From the NCBI GenBank assembly GCA_910579415.1, contig CAJTUY010000004.1, positions 1 through 29,875 on the forward strand: a stretch of 29,875 nt of DNA, written 5' to 3'. Made by a program: the position numbers and the translations under genes. Positions within the stretch are counted from its first letter, which is position 1; each line of letters opens with the position of its first letter. Source of the DNA: an uncultured Clostridia bacterium. Lineage in GTDB: Bacteria > Bacillota > Clostridia > UBA1381. The notes under the pieces are model-generated. The model was not told where the DNA came from, made no database searches, and worked only from the letters and a program-made list of their open reading frames with translations. This document shows, piece by piece, positions 15,442 through 22,362 of the stretch.

Positions 15442-17174
15442 CACGCTATATCCTCCTGCTCCTGCGATAAGCATATTTCTCTGTATATTTCACAGTTTTT
15501 TAAAAGTTCTGCGTGAGTACCTATTCCGACAGCCTCTCCGTCATCCATTACGATTATTCTGTCAGCTTCCTTAACGCTTGTTACGCGCTGGGATATTATT
15601 ATAACCGTCTGATTTGACGTACCTTCCTTAATCGCCCGTCTGAGAGAAGCGTCTGTGACATAGTCAAGTGCCGATGCACTGTCGTCCATAATAAGTACGG
15701 GCGCTTTTTTAATAAGAGCGCGCGCAATGGTAATGCGCTGCTTCTGTCCACCCGAAAGATTGTTGCCGCCCTGCGACACATAGGTATTTATTCCCTTTTC
15801 AAGGCGCAGTACAAACTCACTTGCCTGTGCCATACGCAGCGCTTCCAGTATTTCACCCTCAGTCGCATCAGGCTTTGCCATACGCAGATTGTCAGCGATA
15901 GTACCCGAAAACAGGGGTTCCCTCTGCTGCACTATTGCAACGGTATTTCTCAGGGCTTCCTCACTGTAATCACGCACATCAACGCCGTTTATCAGAACAG
16001 TTCCTTCACAGGCATCGTAAAAACGCGGAATAAGTCCTGCCAACGTAGTTTTTCCGGAACCGGTACCGCCTATAATACCTACTGTTTCGCCTGCCGCTAT
16101 TTTAAAAGACAGTTTGTCCGCCGACGCGGCGCGGCTTTTCGGATAAGTAAATGAAACATTCCTGAATTCCACAGCAATTTCTGATTTTGCCGAATCAGCA
16201 TTTTCTCCGTATTTAATGCTTGTATCGGCAGAAAGCACCTCACTTACACGCTTTGCTGATGCGTAAGCTTTTGTATAAAGCACAACAAGATTTGCTACGA
16301 CTATCATAGCATTTAAAATCTGTGTTATATAATTTATAAACGCAATAACCTCGCCCTGAGTAAGATGCCCCGTATTAACGCGTATACCGCCGAAATATAT
16401 TACGGCAATAGCCGCAAAATTCATTATGATTGTCGTTGCAGGATTGGTAAGAGCCGCAATTCTTCCGACACGAACCGCTGTCTGACAGTAATCGCTGTTC
16501 TTGTCCTTAAAACGTCCGCGTTCACGTCCGACGCCGGCAAAGGCGCGGATTACCCGTACTCCCGACAGATTTTCACGAAGCACAAGAGTAAGCGTATCCA
16601 GCTTTTTCTGTACTGAAGTATATAAGGGAACCGCCTTAAACATTACAAGAAACAAAACAAATATAAACAGCGGTATCACCAGCATAAATACGATGGACAG
16701 CTTTAAATCAATTGCCATTGCCATAACAAGTCCGCCTATACATAAAAACGGGGCGCGTATAACAAGACGTATAAGCATTGCCACTGCCGACTGCAATTGA
16801 TTGACGTCACCCGTAACGCGGTTTATAAGCGACGGCGCGCCAAAACGGTCCAGCTCAGCAAATGAAAATGTACCTATCTTTTTAAACAGAGCATTTCTCA
16901 CGTCCGTACCGAAGCCCTGCGACGCGATTGACGCGCTGTATTGACATATATACGCGAACAAAACGCCGCAGGTGGCAATAACAAACATAATAATGCCCAT
17001 TCGTATTACATAGCCGCTGTTGCCGGTATTTACACCGTTATCTATAAGAAGCGCCATCAGAGTCGGAGTTAAAATTTCAAGCACCGCCTCCGACAGCTTA
17101 AAAAACGGTCCGACAGTAAGCTGTACGCGGTACGGTTTTAAAAACGGAAACAATTTTCTCATATTATCTATCAT
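15441..17174 (-). CDS. ABC exporter subunit with degenerate ATPase site
   Basis: The 577-residue half-transporter has six transmembrane helices and a nucleotide-binding domain. Walker A is GGTGSGKTT and the signature LSGGQKQRITIARA is intact. Walker B reads VLIMDDSASALD, so the catalytic Glu is replaced by Asp. The switch His is replaced by Gln in IISQRVTSV. This is the usual signature of the non-catalytic half of heterodimeric exporters (BmrC/LmrC/TM287 type), with the next gene as canonical partner. The two genes overlap by one base. A promoter is at 17205-17233. ATG at 17174 has GGGG only about 3 bases upstream, so the start is a little uncertain. Confidence 0.92.
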   Translation of the reverse strand: MIDNMRKLFPFLKPYRVQLTVGPFFKLSEAVLEILTPTLMALLIDNGVNTGNSGYVIRMGIIMFVIATCGVLFAYICQYSASIASQGFGTDVRNALFKKIGTFSFAELDRFGAPSLINRVTGDVNQLQSAVAMLIRLVIRAPFLCIGGLVMAMAIDLKLSIVFMLVIPLFIFVLFLVMFKAVPLYTSVQKKLDTLTLVLRENLSGVRVIRAFAGVGRERGRFKDKNSDYCQTAVRVGRIAALTNPATTIIMNFAAIAVIYFGGIRVNTGHLTQGEVIAFINYITQILNAMIVVANLVVLYTKAYASAKRVSEVLSADTSIKYGENADSAKSEIAVEFRNVSFTYPKSRAASADKLSFKIAAGETVGIIGGTGSGKTTLAGLIPRFYDACEGTVLINGVDVRDYSEEALRNTVAIVQQREPLFSGTIADNLRMAKPDATEGEILEALRMAQASEFVLRLEKGINTYVSQGGNNLSGGQKQRITIARALIKKAPVLIMDDSASALDYVTDASLRRAIKEGTSNQTVIIISQRVTSVKEADRIIVMDDGEAVGIGTHAELLKNCEIYREICLSQEQEDIA

Positions 17175-17204
17175 TTACCCCTTTATATAAAATTATCATT
17201 AGTT

Positions 17205-17233
17205 ATTTTACCACTAAATCATGAATTATTCAA
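17205..17233 (-). promoter_or_regulatory. Promoter of the heterodimeric ABC exporter
   Basis: Minus strand TTGAAT (17228-17233), 17 bp, TAAAAT (17205-17210), immediately after the amidase stop codon and about 30 bp before the exporter start. Confidence 0.6.
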
Positions 17234-17238
17234 CCCTT

Positions 17239-17724
17239 TTATGCGCCTACATCCGTAATATGAAGCGGTCTTAGTTTGCCGTAGGCATATGATGAAAGCG
17301 GACGGCAGTTCGCGTCATATGAATGAGCCGCAACCAGTATTGTTTCAGGAGTGCCGTCACCGGCATCAATAACCACCGGAGAATGGTCAAAACGCTGTTT
17401 AGGCGAAAACTGAAGCTGTATTATATCGCCGTCACGTATTTCCTTAAGTCCCGTTACTATTGCGCGCGGTCCCGGTCCGCGATTTGTCGTAAGGAATCGG
17501 TATAATTCATCCACACCCGTCCACGCAGGCGCGCGGTCGTTTACGGATATGTAATACCATCCGTAAATCGGTGTGTAATTCATTACTCCGCTGCCCGCAT
17601 ATATACACTGCGAGGCGAAGTTTGTACAGTCACCGCCTATATCCGAAAAATCATAAAACGCGGGATTTCTTGCGTATGCCCATTTCTTTGCATACTCAAC
17701 CGCTGCTTCTCTGTTATATTCCAT
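17239..17724 (-). CDS. Amidase_6-type papain-like cysteine peptidase domain protein
   Basis: The 161-residue protein matches the small putative amidase domain family (amidase_6). It opens MEYNREAAVEYAKKWA, then DCTNFASQCIYAGSG with catalytic Cys33, a Trp/Tyr-rich segment, RDGDIIQLQF, DHSPVVI with His114 and VAAHSYDANCRPLSSY. No signal peptide or wall-binding module is visible, so it would act inside the cell or be released otherwise. Similar domains occur in sporulation and cell-wall proteins of Clostridia. I start at ATG 17722-17724: a TTG at 17743-17745 lies before the AAAGGA that must be the ribosome site (about 12 bases from ATG, slightly long). Substrate unknown; peptidoglycan-related or peptide amide bonds are inferred. 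Confidence 0.82.
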   Translation of the reverse strand: MEYNREAAVEYAKKWAYARNPAFYDFSDIGGDCTNFASQCIYAGSGVMNYTPIYGWYYISVNDRAPAWTGVDELYRFLTTNRGPGPRAIVTGLKEIRDGDIIQLQFSPKQRFDHSPVVIDAGDGTPETILVAAHSYDANCRPLSSYAYGKLRPLHITDVGA

Positions 17725-17787
17725 AATAAAATCAAATCCTTTCAAAATTGTTGTAATATATAATATGGAATATTCAATATTTATGTC

Positions 17788-17821
17788 ACAAAAGGAAAAG
17801 AAGCTGTTTTATAACAGCTTC
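17788..17821 (-). terminator. Intrinsic terminator after the Cys-rich peptide gene
   Basis: Minus-strand GAAGCTGT (17814-17821) pairs with ACAGCTTC (17800-17807) around TATAAA, followed by TTTTCCTTTT. It ends the mreB-to-Cys-rich unit. Confidence 0.8.
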
Positions 17822-17832
17822 TCCTCAAAGGT

Positions 17833-18027
17833 TTAGCAGCAGTTATCCCTGTTGCAGCACGGGTCACAGCAGGGGTCGCAGCAAGGCTCACAGCAGCAGC
17901 AATTATTATTGTTATTGCCGCCGAACAAATTGCCGTCACAGCACAGAAGTACCAGTACAACAATTATAATAAGCCAAATCCAGCCGTCGCCTCCGCCGCA
18001 GTTATCACCACATCCAAAAAGTCCCAT
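17833..18027 (-). CDS. Cysteine-rich single-pass membrane peptide
   Basis: The 64-residue product starts MGLFGCGDNCGGGDGW, continues with one hydrophobic span (WLIIIVVLVLL, about 18-28), then a tail containing CCCC, three CC-(E/D)-P repeats, five consecutive Asn and a CC terminus. I count 16 Cys, 12 of them in the last 22 residues. An excellent AAAGGAGG site lies 8 bases before ATG 18027, so it is surely translated. Similar 'high-cysteine' glycine/asparagine-rich peptides occur in Clostridia and are often linked to spores or left as hypothetical (recollection). The cysteines could bind metal or form disulfide/coat networks; no function is assigned. The upstream inverted repeat buries the ribosome site. 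Confidence 0.8.
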   Translation of the reverse strand: MGLFGCGDNCGGGDGWIWLIIIVVLVLLCCDGNLFGGNNNNNCCCCEPCCDPCCDPCCNRDNCC

Positions 18028-18034
18028 AAATAAA

Positions 18035-18069
18035 ACCTCCTTTCAGCATATATTATGCTTGTAGGAGGT
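18035..18069 (-). promoter_or_regulatory. 35-base inverted repeat enclosing the ribosome site of the Cys-rich gene
   Basis: On the minus strand ACCTCC (18064-18069) faces GGAGGT (18035-18040), and inside it AGCATA faces TATGCT around an ATA loop. In the mRNA these would form a two-part stem with a 4x4 internal loop and hide the Shine-Dalgarno GGAGG. A competing pairing of upstream CCTTTC with GAAAGG is also available. It resembles an RNA switch or thermometer-like translational control (inference). Confidence 0.5.
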
Positions 18070-18075
18070 GAAAGG

Positions 18076-18363
18076 TTACGAGTCTGAAAGAGTGTTTTCG
18101 GTAAAAATATAGTTGCCGTCACCGTCAACCGTTACATATAAAATAATTTTTGGCTTACCCAGACGGTGAATTACCGTTACATAACCCTTTTCGGTAGCTT
18201 CAATCGGAGAATACAACGCTTTAGGATAATGTGTTTCAACATAACTTGAAATTCGTTCATGTTGTTTCTTAAACCGAAACCGGTTGAACGGTCCCTTACC
18301 TTTAGCCGCGCTGTATATTCCTGCCGCTGCCGCGCCTATCAGAAATAATGTTTTCTTTTTCAC
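18076..18363 (-). CDS. Conserved-looking small membrane-anchored protein, 95 residues
   Basis: The product begins MKKKTLFLIGAAAAGIYSAA, a short N-terminal membrane anchor, then a basic linker (KGKGPFNRFRFKKQHERISSYV). The globular part has alternating strands: ALYSPIEATEKGYVTVIHRLG, KPKIILYVTVDGDGNYIFTENTL. No named family is recognised. The GTG start at 18361-18363 has GGGAG 9 bases upstream. There is no better start. It is separated from rsmI by only 6 bp, so it is co-transcribed, and from the Cys-rich gene by 48 bp containing the inverted repeat. It could form a pair with the Cys-rich peptide, but there is no direct evidence. Confidence 0.65.
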   Translation of the reverse strand: MKKKTLFLIGAAAAGIYSAAKGKGPFNRFRFKKQHERISSYVETHYPKALYSPIEATEKGYVTVIHRLGKPKIILYVTVDGDGNYIFTENTLSDS

Positions 18364-18369
18364 TGCAAA

Positions 18370-19209
18370 TCACTCCCTGTGATATTCATTATATACGTCC
18401 CTCTTTGGCAGCCCTCTGTCCTGAGCCGCCTTCTTTATTGCGTCTTTAGAGGTCATTCCCTCCGCTATATATTTATCAACATGCTCCTTCACGGAAAGAT
18501 TATCCCAGTCGTTTTCTTCAATTTCGTCTGTATCGTTTGCGCCCTCAATTACAAGCACATACTCGCCGCGCGGATTATTTTCCGCATAAAAATCAACAGC
18601 TTCGGCTATCGTACAGCGTTTTACCTCCTCATGTATCTTGGTAAGCTCGCGTACAAGCGCGATTTTTCTGTCCGAGCCGAACACCTCCGACATATCATTA
18701 AGCGTATTTTTAAGCTTATGCGGAGCCTCATAGAAAATAAGCGTATGCGTATCGCTTTTTACGCTTTCAAGATGCTCCCTCCTGTGACGTTTGTTAACCG
18801 AGAGAAATCCCTCAAATGCAAAACGGCGCGTGGGAAGTCCTGACAGTATCAGCGCATTTACAGCCGCGACAGCACCGGGTATTGACGTTACTTCTATATC
18901 ATTTTCAATACACAGCCTAACCAAATCTTCACCCGGATCGGATATTGCAGGAGTACCCGCGTCCGAAACAAGCGCGGCATTTTTGCCGTCCTTTAAAAGT
19001 GATATAATATATTCGCCCTTCTCTCGTTTATTATGCTCATGATAACTTGTCAGCGGCTTTGAAATTTCAAAATGATTTAAAAGCTGCAAGGTTCTTCTTG
19101 TGTCCTCCGCAGCAATTATATCAACACTTTGCAGTGCCTCCAGACATCTAGGCGAAACATCGCCGAGATTACCTATCGGAGTCGCGCATAAGTATAATTT
19201 TCCGTTCAT
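18370..19209 (-). CDS. rsmI: 16S rRNA (cytidine1402-2'-O)-methyltransferase RsmI
   Basis: The 279-residue enzyme uses S-adenosylmethionine to 2'-O-methylate C1402 in the ribosomal P site. Family marks are LYLCATPIGNLGD (4-16), IIAAEDTRRT, LVSDAGTPAISDPG, TSIPGAVAAVNALILSG, FAFEGFL and FYEAPHKL, with VRELTKIHEE further on and an additional C-terminal DWDNLSVKEHVDKYI...KDAIKKAAQDRGLPKRDVYN helix region. Length is as expected. It follows the TrmN6-like gene, and this pair with its fabZ and mreB neighbours is a common Gram-positive arrangement (yabB-yabC). Confidence 0.96.
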   Translation of the reverse strand: MNGKLYLCATPIGNLGDVSPRCLEALQSVDIIAAEDTRRTLQLLNHFEISKPLTSYHEHNKREKGEYIISLLKDGKNAALVSDAGTPAISDPGEDLVRLCIENDIEVTSIPGAVAAVNALILSGLPTRRFAFEGFLSVNKRHRREHLESVKSDTHTLIFYEAPHKLKNTLNDMSEVFGSDRKIALVRELTKIHEEVKRCTIAEAVDFYAENNPRGEYVLVIEGANDTDEIEENDWDNLSVKEHVDKYIAEGMTSKDAIKKAAQDRGLPKRDVYNEYHRE

Positions 19210-19242
19210 GTCTGTAAATTTAACTCCTTAATAAAATCAGGT

Positions 19243-19968
19243 TTACCGTCCGTAAATCATGTTTATTTCATCTGAATAATTACCGTCGCTTCCATACACA
19301 TACAGCGGCGGCAGAATTTTCAGCTCCTCACCTCCGTCCTTCATACCTTCGACCAATACAAGATTAGGCGCTTTTTCAGGTGACGGGTGTATCAATCTAA
19401 GCCTTTTCGGCTCTATGCCGTATTTCCGCATTGTACACAAAATATCTGCCAGGCGCGACGCCCTATGTACCATAAAAAATCTGCCCTTTGAAATCAAAAG
19501 TTCTCTTGATACACGAAGTACGTCATCAAGAGTACACATTATCTCGTGACGCGAAACAGATTTTGTATCCGCGTCATTCTGAAGTCCTGCACCGCATTTC
19601 ATATACGGCGGATTGCAGGTGATTTTATCAAATCTGCCTTTACCGTAAATATCAGCGGCATTTTTCAAATCACCCTCTGTTATATGTACGCGGTCGTCAA
19701 GATTGTTATATTCAATACTTCTTGCTGCCATTTCGGCAATATCCTTCTGAATTTCCAGTCCGAATATATTCAGCGTATCTGTTTTTTCTGTTAAAAGCAA
19801 TGGTACAATTCCAGTACCCGTACATAAATCAAGTGTATTTACGCTCTTTGCTGTTTTTGCAAAATCAGCCAGAAGCACAGCGTCCACACCGAATTTAAAC
19901 CCGTCTTTTTTCTGAATTATAAAAAGACCGTTTTGTAAATCGTCTAAACATTCATCTGTTCTTATCAT
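19243..19968 (-). CDS. trmN6: SAM-dependent N6-adenine methyltransferase, TrmN6/YabB type
   Basis: The 241-residue class I methyltransferase has a SAM-binding motif LDLCTGTGIVPLLL (about 46-59), a second acidic position in GLEIQKDIAEMA, and the catalytic NPPY (about 120) in KITCNPPYMKCGAG, the hallmark of N6-adenine/amine methylation. The family modifies A37 of tRNA1-Val. The C-terminal RLRLIHPSPEKAPNLVLVEGMKDG segment also fits. The ATG overlaps the fabZ stop by one base (TAATG). The gene name is by family, as the exact substrate base is not shown. Confidence 0.88.
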   Translation of the reverse strand: MIRTDECLDDLQNGLFIIQKKDGFKFGVDAVLLADFAKTAKSVNTLDLCTGTGIVPLLLTEKTDTLNIFGLEIQKDIAEMAARSIEYNNLDDRVHITEGDLKNAADIYGKGRFDKITCNPPYMKCGAGLQNDADTKSVSRHEIMCTLDDVLRVSRELLISKGRFFMVHRASRLADILCTMRKYGIEPKRLRLIHPSPEKAPNLVLVEGMKDGGEELKILPPLYVYGSDGNYSDEINMIYGR

Positions 19969-20429
19969 TATTCTTCGTTAGCCACGTTATCTACTACCGC
20001 AAATGAGATTTCGCCCATTGCTGCTGTCTGACCGCCAACCGTTGCCTTTACGTTCGCCTTACCCATTCCATGACGGTATGTAATAAGGTCAGCATGCAGC
20101 TCAAGCGTATCGCCCGGCACAACCTGACGGCGGAATTTAAAATTGTTAATTCCCGTAAACACACCAAGTTTACCCCTGTTTTCGGGCATTGACAGTAAAA
20201 GCACCGCCCCCACCTGCGCCAGCGCTTCCGTTATAAGCACTCCGGGCATAATGGGATTGCCGGGAAAATGACCTGTAAACTGCGGTTCATTTGCAGTTAC
20301 ATTCTTAATACCCGTTATGCTTTTGCCTTCTTCAAAATCTACAATTTTGTCTACCAGCAAAAACGGATAACGATGCGGTAAAATTTTCTGAATTTCTACG
20401 TTTGTTAAAGTAATCGGTTCTTTTTTCAT
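19968..20429 (-). CDS. fabZ: 3-hydroxyacyl-ACP dehydratase FabZ
   Basis: The 153-residue hot-dog enzyme dehydrates 3-hydroxyacyl-ACP in fatty acid elongation. It has the typical ILPHRYPFLLVDKI start (15-28), the catalytic His in GHFPGNPIMPGVL and the catalytic Glu in ITEALAQVG, and GINNFKFRRQVVPGDTLEL. Length is normal. It follows mreB by 42 bp and is coupled to the methyltransferase gene. In Bacillus an mbl gene also lies near fabZ. Confidence 0.96.
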   Translation of the reverse strand: MKKEPITLTNVEIQKILPHRYPFLLVDKIVDFEEGKSITGIKNVTANEPQFTGHFPGNPIMPGVLITEALAQVGAVLLLSMPENRGKLGVFTGINNFKFRRQVVPGDTLELHADLITYRHGMGKANVKATVGGQTAAMGEISFAVVDNVANEE

Positions 20430-20471
20430 TTATATCATTCCTTTGCTTTAATTTTTCTTTATCAAACCGCT

Positions 20472-21497
20472 TCAATCGCGTATATAGGCTTTTTTATGGA
20501 ATATATGAGTAGGGTCTGTTACGGTATCTATACCGTCAAGCGCAATACCTGCACCAAGCGCTACACAGTCTACTATATCAGGCGCAAGTATAACCTTAAC
20601 TCCCGTTTCGTCAGATATACGGCGGTCAAGACCGTAAATAAGCGAGCCGCCGCCTGTCATTATAATGCCGTCCTGTATAATATCGCCGTGCAGTTCCGGA
20701 GGTGTTTCCTCCAAAACCTCCTTTACGCGTTCGGTCATATTATAAACAAAATCATCAAATGCCGGATAAAGGTCATTGGAGGAGATAATTGCCGATTTGG
20801 GCAGTCCCGAAATAACGCTTATACCCTTCGCTTCACACAAAAGCTCTTTGCCCCGTTCAATTACTCCGCCTATTTCAAGCTTAATACGCTCCGCCGTACG
20901 CGGACCTATTATCATACCCATTTCCTTACGCATATACCGTACAATCGCTTCATTAAATTCATCGCCTGCAATTTTCAGCGAACGGCTTACAACAACACCG
21001 CCCAACGACATTACCGCAATATCGGTAGTACCGCCGCCAATATCAACAATCATTGTGCCTCTCGGACGCGAAATGTCAAATCCTGCGCCCAGCGCAGCTG
21101 CAACAGGCTCTTCAATTATATAAATATCCCTTGCTCCCACATCGCGCGCCGCTTCAATTACCGCGCGCTGTTCAACATCAGTAACACCGCTCGGAACACA
21201 CATCATTATGCGCGGATGTCCGATTGTACGCGAAAATATCTTACGAAAAAAATGACGTATCATTTCCTGCGTAAGAGTAAGATTTGAGATTACACCGTCA
21301 ATCAGCGGACGCACCGCCTGAATATGCGGCGGCGTTCTGCCTAGCATATCAAGAGCCTCCTTGCCGACTGCGCAAACCTCGTTTGTACGGGTATTTACCG
21401 CAATCACCGTAGGCTCTCTTAAAACTATGCCCTTATTTTTTATATAGACCATCATGGTTGCGGTACCGAGATCTATACTTATATCATTGTTGAACAT
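20472..21497 (-). CDS. mbl: Rod-shape actin-like protein MreB/Mbl
   Basis: The 341-residue bacterial actin directs elongation wall synthesis under the membrane. Marks are the phosphate-1 motif DISIDLGTATMMVYIK (5-20), VRPLIDGVISN, IMMCVPSGVTDVEQRAVIEAA, IIEEPVAAALGAG, the phosphate-2 motif MIVDIGGGTTDIAVMSLGG (about 148-166) and the adenosine motif IIMTGGGSLIYGLD. MreB and Mbl are hard to separate by eye. I prefer Mbl because of the fabZ neighbour and the absence of mreC/mreD. The promoter is at 21528-21556, and GGAG precedes ATG 21497. Confidence 0.92.
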   Translation of the reverse strand: MFNNDISIDLGTATMMVYIKNKGIVLREPTVIAVNTRTNEVCAVGKEALDMLGRTPPHIQAVRPLIDGVISNLTLTQEMIRHFFRKIFSRTIGHPRIMMCVPSGVTDVEQRAVIEAARDVGARDIYIIEEPVAAALGAGFDISRPRGTMIVDIGGGTTDIAVMSLGGVVVSRSLKIAGDEFNEAIVRYMRKEMGMIIGPRTAERIKLEIGGVIERGKELLCEAKGISVISGLPKSAIISSNDLYPAFDDFVYNMTERVKEVLEETPPELHGDIIQDGIIMTGGGSLIYGLDRRISDETGVKVILAPDIVDCVALGAGIALDGIDTVTDPTHIFHKKAYIRD

Positions 21498-21527
21498 TTT
21501 TTTCTCCTAAAGTTCTTTATTAAAACA

Positions 21528-21556
21528 ATTGTATCATTTTCTGTTAATTATCTCAA
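21528..21556 (-). promoter_or_regulatory. Promoter of the mreB/mbl unit
   Basis: Minus strand TTGAGA (21551-21556), 17 bp, TACAAT (21528-21533). The -35 overlaps the stop codon of the upstream amidohydrolase gene, and no terminator separates the two units. Confidence 0.65.
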
Positions 21557-22362
21557 CCTATTTTCAGAAGTTTTTTGGCATTTTTATAAAAAATATTATC
21601 CTTTTCAGCATCGGAAAGACCGATAGAATTAAGCGTTCCAACAGCATGAGCCTGAGCTTCCCAAGGAGAGTCGGTAGCATACAGAATTTTTTCACTGCCG
21701 TGATTTCTGATTATCCTTAAAAGCTGTTCATTACCTATAAAATCAACCGTATATGCGGTATCAAGATACACCGGAGTGCCGACAAGATACTTTTCCACCT
21801 CATCCCACACACACCAGCCGCCCAGATGCGCTGCAATTATTTTATCGCCTTTAACATAATTAAGCACATTTTTAAGACGTTCGGGCATACAATGTACAGG
21901 CGGGTCAATTCCTATATCCCTGCCTGCATGAAGCACCGTTAAAAGGTCAAGCTCTTCGCATTTTTCAAGTATTCTCAAAGCTTCGGGACTGTCAATATAA
22001 AAACCCTGATATTCGGGGTGAAGCTTAATTCCCAAAAGTCCCTTTTCTTTAATATCATACAATACATTTTCCCAGTTTTCCTGCATAGGGTGCAGTGAAC
22101 CGAAGGAAAACAGTCTTTCTGTATTGTTGACGTTTTCCGCAAAATTATTTATTGACGATGACTGCGTAAGCGTTGTAGCTATCGGCAGTACAACGGAATA
22201 ATCTATCTCGTTTTCATCCATTGAGCTTAAAAGTGCATCACGTGTGGCGGCAATAACGGCTTTGCCCTCTTTACCGCGTGAGGTAATATTATTTTCAAGT
22301 ATCTCAATTGTTCTCGGTGCAATCTTATCCGGAAAAATATGCGTATGGAAATCTATTATCAT
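21553..22362 (-). CDS. Metal-dependent amidohydrolase, amidohydro_2-like TIM barrel
   Basis: The 269-residue cytoplasmic protein (no signal peptide) has a metal-binding layout: HxH in MIIDFHTHIFPD (His6, His8), a second-strand Lys/His region in LLGIKLHPEYQGF, then His in VLHAGRDIG (about 144), His in AAHLGGW (about 177) and the catalytic Asp in LYATDSPW (about 230). This fits the amidohydrolase_2/TatD-like superfamily that hydrolyses or decarboxylates small substrates. Start ATG overlaps the stop of the glycosidase gene by 4 bp (ATGA), so it is translationally coupled to a secreted enzyme although it stays inside the cell. Substrate unknown. Confidence 0.88.
   Translation of the reverse strand: MIIDFHTHIFPDKIAPRTIEILENNITSRGKEGKAVIAATRDALLSSMDENEIDYSVVLPIATTLTQSSSINNFAENVNNTERLFSFGSLHPMQENWENVLYDIKEKGLLGIKLHPEYQGFYIDSPEALRILEKCEELDLLTVLHAGRDIGIDPPVHCMPERLKNVLNYVKGDKIIAAHLGGWCVWDEVEKYLVGTPVYLDTAYTVDFIGNEQLLRIIRNHGSEKILYATDSPWEAQAHAVGTLNSIGLSDAEKDNIFYKNAKKLLKIG

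Noticed and set aside
13720..15474. Longer start for the second exporter subunit (from 15474)
   Set aside because: The extra 11 residues overlap the upstream coding sequence, and the ribosome site AGGAGG is positioned for ATG 15441.
17833..17920. Short repeats in the Cys-rich gene as a possible CRISPR-like array
   Set aside because: The 12-base repeats are contiguous codon repeats (CCDP) with no unique spacers, and no cas genes are present.
17781..18064. Other frames over the Cys-rich gene on both strands
   Set aside because: They are products of the repeated CCDP codons read out of frame (Gln/Ser-rich or Ala/Thr-rich); only the 17833-18027 frame has a ribosome site.
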